Shown here: positions 1-5,593 of the stretch, piece after piece
How positions within the stretch are numbered: the stretch's first letter is position 1
Layout of the letters: each line of letters opens with the position of its first letter
Assembly: GCA_947461915.1 (NCBI GenBank)
Contig: CANHNG010000139.1
Location: 1 to 5,593 of the forward strand
Reading direction: 5' to 3'
DNA length: 5,593 bases
Source: Flavobacteriaceae bacterium
GTDB lineage: Bacteria; Bacteroidota; Bacteroidia; Flavobacteriales; Flavobacteriaceae
The notes under the pieces: generated by a model
Told to the model about the DNA's origin: nothing
The model's database searches: none
The model's input: the letters and a program-made list of their open reading frames with translations, nothing else
Translations under genes and position numbers: made by a program

Positions 1-39
1 TTTGTAGTAAAAACGAGCGTTTGTGGTAGAATATAGTCG

Positions 40-62
40 TTTGATAGTGAATGACTATCAAA
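40..62. repeat. Perfect 9-bp inverted repeat (hairpin) downstream of the LytTR gene
   Basis: The arms TTTGATAGT (40-48) and ACTATCAAA (54-62) are exact reverse complements around a 5-nt loop. The hairpin begins 21 bp past the stop codon of the minus-strand regulator gene, so it could help end that transcript. On the minus strand, however, no T-run follows the stem, so it is not a textbook intrinsic terminator. It could equally be an operator, or the end of a plus-strand transcript entering from the left, since a T-run lies at 79-84. The pairing is visible in the sequence; the function is undetermined. Confidence 0.4.
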
Positions 63-82
63 TTATGGTAGATGGTAGTTTT

Positions 83-922
83 TTAAATTTCTAAGTAATT
101 CCCATTGGAAAAATCGGAAATAATAAGATCAACATTCCCTTTATAGGATTTAGAGAAAGGCAGTTTTATGGGGGTATTTTTAATGTAACATACCGCATTT
201 CCGGTATGAATTCTGGAAATATAATTGCGATTTACAATATAACTGTTATGAATTCTAACAAAAGGATGAGACAAAATACCTTCAAAATGTTTCAATGTTT
301 TGAAAGCAGTAACCATTTCGCCATTATTTAAGTGAATGTCGGTAGAATTATTATCCGCCTGGAAATAGCATATATCTTTGGCATCAATATACCTATAATC
401 CCCGTATGATTTTATACATATTATAAGAGGTTGTTCTGTAGTTGAAATTTCTTTCTGTCCAGATTGAGCGGGACTTGTAGCTACTATTGATTTAGGGTCA
501 TTATCAAAAACGGAGTTTTGACCTATGAAGACTTCGTCTTCTCCAATCGATTTTTTCAATTTTAAAATCGATTTTATCAAATCAATCCGTTGCACCGGTT
601 TAATCATATAATCCGCCACTTCATATTGTATGGCCTCGAAGGCCAAATCTTTCTTGGTAGTGGTAATAATGATTTTAGGAATCACTTTCAAATATCGATA
701 TAACTCACTGATTAGCGACAATGATAAATTACATTTTTTGTCAATTGGGTCAATTTCGAAAAAAATTAATTTTGGAGTGTGTTCTAGTATTAAGTTTAAA
801 CCATCAGCGTAGTTGTTAGCCGATGCCACGAAATCAAGCTCCGAAAAACTGTCAGCAATTGCTTTTGTTTTCAAAACACTTTCTTGATCGTCGTCAATAA
901 TAATGTACGGGTAATTTATCAA
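83..922 (-). CDS. LytTR-family response regulator with an atypical receiver (Glu at the phospho-Asp position)
   Basis: This 279-aa cytoplasmic transcription regulator has an N-terminal CheY-like receiver (about residues 4-122), a polar linker (about 125-163) and a C-terminal LytTR DNA-binding domain (about 166-270). The receiver shows the acidic cluster D10-D11-D12, conserved T87 in 'IIITTT' and the K108-P109 pair. In the beta-3 segment 'KLIFFEIDP' the expected phosphoacceptor Asp is E56, with D58 two residues later. The LytTR hallmarks are 'FVRIHNSYIVN' (221-231) and 'IKLPFSKSYKGNV' (252-264). LytTR domains usually bind pairs of direct repeats about two helical turns apart. The start is a TTG at 922: an in-frame TAG lies four codons upstream, no in-frame ATG exists before residue 106, and this start places beta-1 ('PYIIIDDD') at the usual distance from the N-terminus. 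No histidine kinase gene is visible nearby, so the regulator is an orphan within this window. Its target genes cannot be read from the sequence. Confidence 0.93.
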   Translation of the reverse strand: MINYPYIIIDDDQESVLKTKAIADSFSELDFVASANNYADGLNLILEHTPKLIFFEIDPIDKKCNLSLSLISELYRYLKVIPKIIITTTKKDLAFEAIQYEVADYMIKPVQRIDLIKSILKLKKSIGEDEVFIGQNSVFDNDPKSIVATSPAQSGQKEISTTEQPLIICIKSYGDYRYIDAKDICYFQADNNSTDIHLNNGEMVTAFKTLKHFEGILSHPFVRIHNSYIVNRNYISRIHTGNAVCYIKNTPIKLPFSKSYKGNVDLIISDFSNGNYLEI

Positions 923-1185
923 TGGCTTGACCTAATTTGTTAGCCATAGCATTAGATATTCAAAGTGCAACTGCGCTCTAAAATTAAAAGTCATTCGGTA
1001 GTTTTGGGAAACTAATTAAATAAAAACGTTTATTTATTTAAGAAACATCTCTATTTAACAAGCTAAAAGTAAACATTTGATGCATTTTTCATGTTGGTTG
1101 TTGATATTTTGCAAACAAATGTTAATACATTACACACAAATTACAATTAATTCCGATAAAACACAGCGAGTAAGTGATTTTAAAT
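923..1185. other. AT-rich intergenic region between the regulator start and the glyS terminator
   Basis: This stretch should contain the promoter of the minus-strand LytTR gene, because the glyS terminator lies immediately beyond it. I found no convincing protein gene and no tRNA-like cloverleaf. I also found no exact minus-strand copy of the Bacteroidota -7 element TAnnTTTG. The stretch does hold an AT-rich inverted repeat at 1016-1041 and a widely spaced one, AACATTTG (1072-1079) with CAAATGTT (1116-1123). It also holds the start of a 17-codon minus-strand reading frame (ATG at 947, stop ending at 894) that overlaps the regulator's TTG start in another frame. Its length is generous for such a compact region and would suit a regulated promoter, but that is inference. 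Confidence 0.5.
1016..1041. repeat. AT-rich inverted repeat centred on AACGTT
   Basis: TTAAATAAA (1016-1024) is the exact reverse complement of TTTATTTAA (1033-1041). The 8-bp spacer contains the palindrome AACGTT (1025-1030). It lies about 95-120 bp upstream of the regulator start and could be an operator. The arms are only A and T in an AT-rich region, so chance is a serious alternative. Confidence 0.3.
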
Positions 1186-1217
1186 AAGAAAGGCTTCCCG
1201 ATTGAGAAGCCTTTCTT
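1186..1217 (-). terminator. Intrinsic terminator of glyS
   Basis: A perfect 12-bp stem is formed by AAGAAAGGCTTC (1186-1197) and GAAGCCTTTCTT (1206-1217), with an 8-nt loop. It begins 20 bp past the glyS stop codon. Read on the minus strand, the GC-containing core of the stem runs into CTTTCTTATTT, which supplies the T-rich tail. The geometry fits a Rho-independent terminator for glyS. The stem is symmetrical and could also act on plus-strand transcription, but no plus-strand gene lies upstream of it. Confidence 0.85.
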
Positions 1218-1237
1218 GATATAAATCAATCGAAACA

Positions 1238-2779
1238 TTACATTTTCATCAACCAGTTTTTCATCGAAACTTCATTTTCGATAATTGATTTCAAATCAGC
1301 GATTTTTAAACGGTCTTGTTTCATCGAATCTCTGTGACGAATAGTAACCGTTTGATCTTCGATGGTTTGATGATCTACAGTAATGCAAAATGGAGTTCCT
1401 AATGCATCTTGTCTTCTATAACGTCTTCCAACAGCATCTTTTTCGTCATACGCCACATTGAAATCCCATCGTAAATCCTCAATAATTTGATGCGCTATGT
1501 CTGGTAATCCGTCTTTTTTTACCAAAGGTAAAACGGCAGCTTTTGTTGGCGCAAGCACCGCTGGCAAACTTAAAACAGTTCTTGTAGAACCATCTTCCAA
1601 CGTTTCTTCTTTTAAGGAAGTGGCAAAAATAGCCAAGAACATTCTATCCAATCCTACTGAAGTTTCAACAACATAAGGCGTATAATTGGCATTTGTTTCC
1701 GTATCGAAATATTGCATTTTTTTACCGGAGAACTTTTCGTGGGCTTTCAAATCGAAATCTGTACGAGAGTGAATCCCTTCTAATTCCTTGAATCCAAAAG
1801 GGAAGTTAAACTCAATATCGGCAGCGGCATTGGCATAATGCGCTAATTTTTCGTGATCATGGAAACGGTAATTTTCTTTTCCTAGACCAAGGGATAAATG
1901 CCAGTTCAAACGAGCCGTTTTCCAGTGTTCGTACCATTGCATTTCCGTGCCTGGTTTTACAAAATATTGCATTTCCATTTGTTCGAATTCCCGCATACGG
2001 AAAATAAATTGTCTCGCAACAATTTCGTTTCTAAACGCTTTTCCGGTTTGTGCAATTCCAAAAGGAATTTTCATCCTTCCTGATTTTTGAACATTCAAGA
2101 AATTGACAAAAATACCTTGGGCAGTTTCAGGACGCAAATATAAATCCATTGCTGTATCAGCAGAAGCACCCAATTTTGTACCGAACATCAGGTTAAACTG
2201 ACGCACCTCTGTCCAATTTCTGGAGCCTGATTCCGGGCAAGCAATTTCTAATTCTTCGATTAATGCTTTTACATCTTCCAAGTCTTCGTTGCCCAAAGAA
2301 CGAGCCATTCTTTCTAGAACTTCTCTTTCTTTGGCTTTGTATTCCATAACTCTTGCGTTTGTGGTTACAAATTCCTGTTCGTTGAAAGCGTCTCCAAAAC
2401 GAGCACGTGCTTTTTCGATTTCCTTGATTGCTTTTTGATTCAGCTTTTCCGCATAATCTTCAATTAAGACATCGGCTCTATATCTTCTTTTAGAATCTTT
2501 GTTGTCAATTAACGGATCATTGAAAGCGTCCACGTGACCAGAAGCTTTCCAGGTTGTAGGGTGCATCAATATTGCAGCATCAAGTCCAACGATGTTATCG
2601 TTCATTTGAATCATCGCTTTCCACCAATATTCGCGTATGTTCTTTTTTAATTCGACTCCGTTTTGTGCATAATCATAGACTGCACTTAAACCATCGTATA
2701 TTTCGCTTGATGGAAAAATAAATCCATACTCTTTTGCGTGCGAAACTACATTTTTGAATAAATCTTCTTGTTTTGCCAT
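1238..2779 (-). CDS. glyS: Glycyl-tRNA synthetase, alpha2 (eukaryote-like) type
   Basis: This cytoplasmic enzyme charges tRNA-Gly with glycine using ATP. At 513 aa it has the usual length of the single-chain homodimeric form; the alpha2beta2 form instead uses separate GlyQ and GlyS chains. The class II catalytic core is recognisable. The motif 1 region spans about 47-90 and includes 'MHPTTWKASGHVDAFNDP'. A helical, charged insertion spans about 95-180. 'GSRNWTEVRQFNLMFGT' (185-201) and 'LYLRPETAQGIFVNF' (213-227) follow. Motif 2 is 'FRNEIVARQFIFRMREFEQ' (249-267), with R250 and E252 as the expected ATP-contacting pair. Motif 3 is 'ETSVGLDRMFLAI' (372-384), with the conserved R379. The C-terminal anticodon-binding domain (about 405-505) includes 'GRRYRRQDALGTPFCITVD' (451-469). 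The ATG at 2779 is the natural start and gives a full-length N-terminus. The gene is monocistronic: a divergent gene lies upstream and a strong terminator downstream. I see no defects. Confidence 0.98.
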   Translation of the reverse strand: MAKQEDLFKNVVSHAKEYGFIFPSSEIYDGLSAVYDYAQNGVELKKNIREYWWKAMIQMNDNIVGLDAAILMHPTTWKASGHVDAFNDPLIDNKDSKRRYRADVLIEDYAEKLNQKAIKEIEKARARFGDAFNEQEFVTTNARVMEYKAKEREVLERMARSLGNEDLEDVKALIEELEIACPESGSRNWTEVRQFNLMFGTKLGASADTAMDLYLRPETAQGIFVNFLNVQKSGRMKIPFGIAQTGKAFRNEIVARQFIFRMREFEQMEMQYFVKPGTEMQWYEHWKTARLNWHLSLGLGKENYRFHDHEKLAHYANAAADIEFNFPFGFKELEGIHSRTDFDLKAHEKFSGKKMQYFDTETNANYTPYVVETSVGLDRMFLAIFATSLKEETLEDGSTRTVLSLPAVLAPTKAAVLPLVKKDGLPDIAHQIIEDLRWDFNVAYDEKDAVGRRYRRQDALGTPFCITVDHQTIEDQTVTIRHRDSMKQDRLKIADLKSIIENEVSMKNWLMKM

Positions 2780-2786
2780 AGTGGTG

Positions 2787-2794
2787 CAAAAATA
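2787..2794 (-). promoter_or_regulatory. Possible Bacteroidota -7 element of glyS
   Basis: On the minus strand this octamer reads TATTTTTG and fits the TAnnTTTG element used by the primary sigma factor of Bacteroidota. It ends 7 bp before the glyS ATG, so transcription from it would start almost at the start codon and give a nearly leaderless mRNA. No good TTG -33 element is visible at the usual spacing. In such an AT-rich gap the match could be coincidental. Confidence 0.35.
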
Positions 2795-2824
2795 TAAAAA
2801 GTGAACATAAAAAAAAGGAATTTC

Positions 2825-2857
2825 TTGAAGTTTGAAGCACTGATTTCCTTATTTTTA
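2825..2857 (+). promoter_or_regulatory. Weak promoter candidate for comF
   Basis: A TTG at 2825-2827 and TATTTTTA at 2850-2857 resemble the Bacteroidota -33/-7 pair TTG-N19..21-TAnnTTTG, with one mismatch in the -7 element and a slightly long spacing of 22 bp. The -7-like box lies 19 bp upstream of the comF ATG. The 97-bp gap between two divergent genes must hold a promoter for each, which supports the placement. The match itself is weak. Confidence 0.25.
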
Positions 2858-2876
2858 TAAATAAATCGCTGATTAA

Positions 2877-3560
2877 ATGTTCAAAAGCCTTGTCAATTTA
2901 TTTTTCCCACCTGTTTGCGTAGGATGTCATTCGTTTTTATTGTGGAATGAAAACGAGATTTGCACACTTTGTAGACACAATATTCCGCTGACGAATCACC
3001 ATTTGAATCTAGAAAACGAGGCTTTCAAAAAGTTTTACGGCAGAATCCCAGTAGAATATGCCTCGGCATTGTTGTATTTTCATAAACGAGGCATCGTTCA
3101 GGAATTAATTCACAACTTGAAATACAAAGGACAAGAAGAAATAGGAACTGTTTTGGGAGAATGGTATGCCGAAGATTTAAAAAATTTTGAAATAATTCGA
3201 TCCGTGGACGAAATCATCCCCGTGCCTTTGCATAAAAGAAAACTTCGAGAAAGGGGTTACAATCAGGTGACCAATTTTGGATTATCCCTTTCTAAAAATT
3301 TGAATATTTCATATAATCCAAATTTATTGGTTCGAAATATTTACTCCAAAACCCAATCCAAGAAAAACTTATTGAATCGAAGTGATGGAATCGAAACCAT
3401 TTTTGATGTCATTTTTACTAAGAAAGACCATGACAAACATTTTTTGTTGATAGACGATGTTATAACGACAGGCTCGACATTGGAAGCTTGCTCACACGCA
3501 TTGCTGAAAATACCTGGGGCCAAAATTAGTATTGTTTGTATGGCGATGGCGCATTCTTGA
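2877..3560 (+). CDS. comF: ComF-family phosphoribosyltransferase-like protein
   Basis: This 227-aa cytoplasmic protein belongs to the ComF/GntX family. The N-terminal zinc ribbon has four cysteines in two CxxC pairs, C14-C17 and C29-C32. The C-terminal phosphoribosyltransferase fold contains 'IIPVPLHKRKLRERGYNQ' (113-130), with the family-typical 'RGYNQ', then the PRPP-binding loop 'LLIDDVITTGST' (190-201) with the acidic pair D193-D194. ComF proteins are needed for the cytoplasmic stage of DNA uptake in naturally competent bacteria, where they work with the ComFA helicase and recombination proteins. Many Bacteroidota carry the gene without demonstrated competence, and no other competence gene is visible here. 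The ATG at 2877 is the first available start and puts the zinc ribbon at the usual distance from the N-terminus. The length is normal for the family and all key residues are present. The lipoprotein gene follows on the same strand after a gap of about 130 bp that holds a palindrome, so co-transcription is possible but not evident. Confidence 0.94.
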   Translation: MFKSLVNLFFPPVCVGCHSFLLWNENEICTLCRHNIPLTNHHLNLENEAFKKFYGRIPVEYASALLYFHKRGIVQELIHNLKYKGQEEIGTVLGEWYAEDLKNFEIIRSVDEIIPVPLHKRKLRERGYNQVTNFGLSLSKNLNISYNPNLLVRNIYSKTQSKKNLLNRSDGIETIFDVIFTKKDHDKHFLLIDDVITTGSTLEACSHALLKIPGAKISIVCMAMAHS

Positions 3561-3573
3561 TTAGTTTCAACAA

Positions 3574-3603
3574 GACCTGACAGGTTTTAAAACCTATCAA
3601 GTC
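3574..3603 (-). repeat. 30-bp palindromic intergenic repeat after comF, REP-like and possible terminator
   Basis: GACCTGACAGGTTTT (3574-3588) is followed directly by AAAACCTATCAAGTC (3589-3603), its reverse complement apart from two positions. The two departures (3577/3600 and 3581/3596) are C-A mismatches in plus-strand RNA but G-U wobbles in minus-strand RNA, so only minus-strand RNA would pair throughout. It starts 13 bp past the comF stop. I recall closely similar sequences, with fully matching arms, as dispersed intergenic elements in Flavobacterium genomes; that is recollection, not a search result. It may act as a comF terminator, a dispersed repeat, or both. There is no T-run after the stem. 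Confidence 0.6.
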
Positions 3604-3693
3604 CAAATGGAATGCAAATACTAATTCTTATAAAAACATTTCGTTTACAGCGAATATAATTGTTATTTTGTGGCGTCTAAATTTTCAAAAATT

Positions 3694-5313
3694 ATGTTCA
3701 AAAACAATTTTAAATATATTCTGTTTTTGCTTGTGTTAATACTGGTAAGTTGTGCCAAAAGAGGGTCTATTACCGGCGGTTTGAAAGACACAATCGCTCC
3801 CGTTTTGAAAATGAGTTTTCCAAAAAACTTTAGTACCAACTTTAAAGGCAACGAAATTAAATTGACTTTTGACGAGTATATCAAGTTGAAAGACTTGAGA
3901 AAGCAATTGATTATTTCGCCGCCAATGAAAAATGAACCCTTGTTATTGCCGACGAATGTAAGTAAATATCTTACCATAAAGATAAATGATACGCTACAAC
4001 CCAATACCACTTATAGCTTCAATTTTGGACAAAGCATCGAAGACAACAATGAGGGAAACCCTTTCAATCAGTTCAAATATGTGTTTTCGACAGGTACATA
4101 TATTGATTCATTAACTCTTGGTGGATCTATAAAAGACGCTTACAACAAAGAAGTGGAGTCATTTGTCTCGGTAATGCTCTATGATGTAAATGATAAATTC
4201 AAGGATTCTGTTGTGTATAATGAAAATCCAAGGTATATCACCAATACTTTGGATAGCTTGAAAACTTTTAAATTAGAGAATTTAAAAGCTGGAAAATATC
4301 TTCTGGTAGCGATGAAAGATTACAATTCGAATATTAAATTTAATCCCGAAAAAGATAAAATTGGATTCAGAAAACAGTTTATTTCAATTCCGAATGATTC
4401 GCTTTTTGAGTTAAAATTATTTAAGGAAGTGCTTCCTTTTAAAGCATTCAAACCTATTCAACCCTCAGAAAACAAATTAATACTTCCGTATGAAGGAGTA
4501 GCGAAAGATTCAAAAATTACACTAAAAAACGGCGCGGAAATTTTACCGTCAATTACAACTAAGTTTCCAAAGAAAGACTCGCTTCAAATTTGGTTTAAAC
4601 CTTTAAAAGTAGATTCGTTGCAGTTGGCTGTGGCCAAAGACAAATATAAAGGGGATTTTACTTTTAAAATTAAAACCCAGAAAAAAGACAGCTTAAAAAT
4701 TAGTGCTGTTCAAAATAGCATTTTAAATTTCAGGGAGCGATTTACTATAGAAACTGCTACGCCATTAACTAGATTTGACAATTCAAAAATAAAACTCTTC
4801 AATAAAGATTCTGTCGCCGTGGATTTTAAAACGGAATATGATGATTTCAACCAGCAATTGAGTTTTGATTTCAAGAAGGAGCCTTCAGAAAAATATACTT
4901 TCAGCATAATGCCTGGTGCATTGACAGATTATTTGGAACGGGCAAATGACTCCCTGATTTATAAACTGGGGACAAAAGAGTTAGCCGATTATGGAAATCT
5001 AACCGTAAGTCTACAAAACATAAAACGTTTTCCTGTGATTGTTGAATTGACTAACGAAAAAGGGGATATACTCGCAACGGAATACTCCGAAAGCAACACT
5101 AAAGTCGAATTCAATTTGGTTGAACCTTCCCTTTTTACACTTCGGTTGATTTATGATGATAACAAAAACAAAGAATGGGATTCAGGCAGTTATATAGAAA
5201 AACGGCAAGCCGAGGAAGTGGTTTATTTTTCGAAACCCATTGATGTTCGTGCTAATTGGGATGTGGAACAAGTTTTTGATGTGAATATTCCTTATACCCC
5301 CGAACCGAAATAA
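3694..5313 (+). CDS. Lipoprotein with N-terminal Ig-like domain, unknown function
   Basis: From the ATG at 3694 the protein is 539 aa. It starts with a lipoprotein signal peptide: basic N-region, hydrophobic stretch 'YILFLLVLILVS', lipobox L-V-S-C and lipidated C20. A GTG at 3670 would add eight residues but makes the N-region unusually long, so the ATG is preferred. After the cysteine come 'AKRGSITGG' and an Ig-like domain of the bacterial Big_5/SbsA-like kind (about 34-134, ending 'YVFSTG'). Next is a beta-rich region (about 137-235) containing 'LKAGKYLLVAMKDYNSN'. The remainder is beta-rich with many 'KDSL'-like turns. Two acidic, Asn-rich loops, D209-Y-N-S-N and D488-D-N-K-N-K-E-W-D-S-G, resemble calcium-binding turns of such domains. 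No acidic surface-export signal follows the cysteine, which suggests the periplasmic face of the outer membrane. Relatives are frequent in Bacteroidota and have no settled function. The product class is secure; the role is unknown. Confidence 0.88.
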   Translation: MFKNNFKYILFLLVLILVSCAKRGSITGGLKDTIAPVLKMSFPKNFSTNFKGNEIKLTFDEYIKLKDLRKQLIISPPMKNEPLLLPTNVSKYLTIKINDTLQPNTTYSFNFGQSIEDNNEGNPFNQFKYVFSTGTYIDSLTLGGSIKDAYNKEVESFVSVMLYDVNDKFKDSVVYNENPRYITNTLDSLKTFKLENLKAGKYLLVAMKDYNSNIKFNPEKDKIGFRKQFISIPNDSLFELKLFKEVLPFKAFKPIQPSENKLILPYEGVAKDSKITLKNGAEILPSITTKFPKKDSLQIWFKPLKVDSLQLAVAKDKYKGDFTFKIKTQKKDSLKISAVQNSILNFRERFTIETATPLTRFDNSKIKLFNKDSVAVDFKTEYDDFNQQLSFDFKKEPSEKYTFSIMPGALTDYLERANDSLIYKLGTKELADYGNLTVSLQNIKRFPVIVELTNEKGDILATEYSESNTKVEFNLVEPSLFTLRLIYDDNKNKEWDSGSYIEKRQAEEVVYFSKPIDVRANWDVEQVFDVNIPYTPEPK

Positions 5314-5339
5314 AGGAGGATAAAAAGAATAAAGGTAAA

Positions 5340-5593
5340 TCATCCATTGGGTTTTAGTTCGAAAGAATCCCTGTCGTTTAGAAAACCTAGTTTTTTTCTG
5401 GTTTCAAGCAGTTTTTCTTTGTTTAATTGTGTTATGAAAACCCCTTCGGTGTCTTGCGGTTCAAGTATATATTTTCCAAGAAAATCCACTGCTTGTGAAT
5501 GTCCGTTGTATTCAAAATTGGTATCATCAAAGCCAATTCTGTTCACGCCAATGGTATAACAAATATTTTCGACAGACCGTGCCTTGAGCAAAA
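5340..5593 (-). CDS. Nitrilase-superfamily amidohydrolase, omega-amidase-like (C-terminal part only)
   Basis: Only the last 83 complete codons are in the window; the gene continues beyond the right edge, and the TTG at 5591 encodes an internal Leu, not a start. The visible part begins 'LLKARSVENICYTIGVNRIG', followed by 'YNGHSQAVDFLGKYIL' and a C-terminal 'LLETRKKLGFLNDRDSFEL'. This matches the C-terminal third of nitrilase-fold carbon-nitrogen hydrolases. It is closest in style to YafV/Nit2-type omega-amidases, which hydrolyse alpha-ketoglutaramate or alpha-ketosuccinamate to the oxo-acid and ammonia in the cytoplasm. The Glu-Lys-Cys catalytic triad would lie outside the window and cannot be checked. 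The family is clear and the substrate is inferred. The gene converges on the lipoprotein gene with only 26 bp between the stop codons and no hairpin terminator in the gap. Confidence 0.9.
   Translation of the reverse strand, partial: LLKARSVENICYTIGVNRIGFDDTNFEYNGHSQAVDFLGKYILEPQDTEGVFITQLNKEKLLETRKKLGFLNDRDSFELKPNG

Noticed and set aside
630..812. Plus-strand open frame inside the LytTR gene
   Set aside because: It lies antisense to a convincing coding sequence, has no recognisable domain, and is explained by the codon content of the real gene.
1072..1123. AACATTTG ... CAAATGTT inverted repeat upstream of the regulator
   Set aside because: Eight-base arms 36 bp apart in AT-rich DNA are expected by chance, so it is mentioned only within the intergenic entry and not listed as its own element.
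1898..2083. Plus-strand open frame inside glyS
   Set aside because: It is antisense to the conserved catalytic core of glyS, including motif 2, and its translation has no recognisable features.
3644..3660. TTTACA and TATAAT resembling an Enterobacteria-type sigma-70 promoter before the lipoprotein gene
   Set aside because: The two hexamers are only 5 bp apart instead of about 17, and the host's primary sigma factor is expected to prefer TTG/TAnnTTTG elements.
3663..4010. Minus-strand 115-codon frame with hydrophobic stretches over the lipoprotein start
   Set aside because: Its hydrophobic character comes from reading the complementary strand of the signal-peptide and beta-strand codons. The plus-strand lipoprotein is clearly real, and no promoter or start signal supports an antisense gene.
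5314..5322. AAGGAGGA-type Shine-Dalgarno-like sequence directly after the lipoprotein stop codon
   Set aside because: No plus-strand gene follows it: the next frame on that strand (from 5347) is a shadow of the minus-strand nitrilase-family gene. Genes in this window do not appear to use Shine-Dalgarno sites. Treated as chance.
5347..5559. Plus-strand frame opposite the nitrilase-family gene
   Set aside because: The minus-strand translation matches the nitrilase family across its whole length; the plus-strand peptide is Ser/Phe-rich and unrecognisable.

Overview
The window looks like an ordinary, low-GC chromosomal segment from a member of the Bacteroidota, most likely a Flavobacterium or close relative. 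This rests on the AT-rich intergenic DNA, the absence of Shine-Dalgarno sequences in front of the genes, the alpha2-type glycyl-tRNA synthetase, the lipoprotein with its Bacteroidota-style 'C-A-K-R-G-S..G-G' N-terminus, and an intergenic palindrome of a kind I recall from flavobacterial genomes. The genus is inferred from sequence character; no database search was possible.

Layout, left to right. Positions 1-82 are intergenic and hold degenerate TTTG-led ~20-bp units and a perfect 9-bp hairpin. A LytTR-type response regulator lies on the minus strand (83-922), and its receiver domain carries Glu where the phosphoacceptor Asp is expected. Positions 923-1237 are a 315-bp gap containing AT-rich inverted repeats and the strong intrinsic terminator of the next gene. 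The complete glycyl-tRNA synthetase gene glyS is on the minus strand (1238-2779). A 97-bp divergent promoter region separates it from a plus-strand ComF-family phosphoribosyltransferase gene (2877-3560). After an intergenic palindrome comes a large lipoprotein gene with an N-terminal Ig-like domain (plus strand, start best placed at 3694, end 5313). Only 26 bp further on is the 3' end of a convergent minus-strand nitrilase-family gene (omega-amidase-like), which runs off the right edge.

The genes do not form an obvious single pathway. glyS is housekeeping translation, ComF is linked to DNA uptake in competent bacteria, the lipoprotein is an outer-membrane-associated protein of unknown role, and the nitrilase relative probably repairs amide metabolites. 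The LytTR regulator has no kinase gene inside the window. I do not see a new defence, mobile or biosynthetic system. The most interesting points are the phosphomimetic-looking receiver with its TTG start and overlapping short reading frame, and the strand-asymmetric palindrome after comF.
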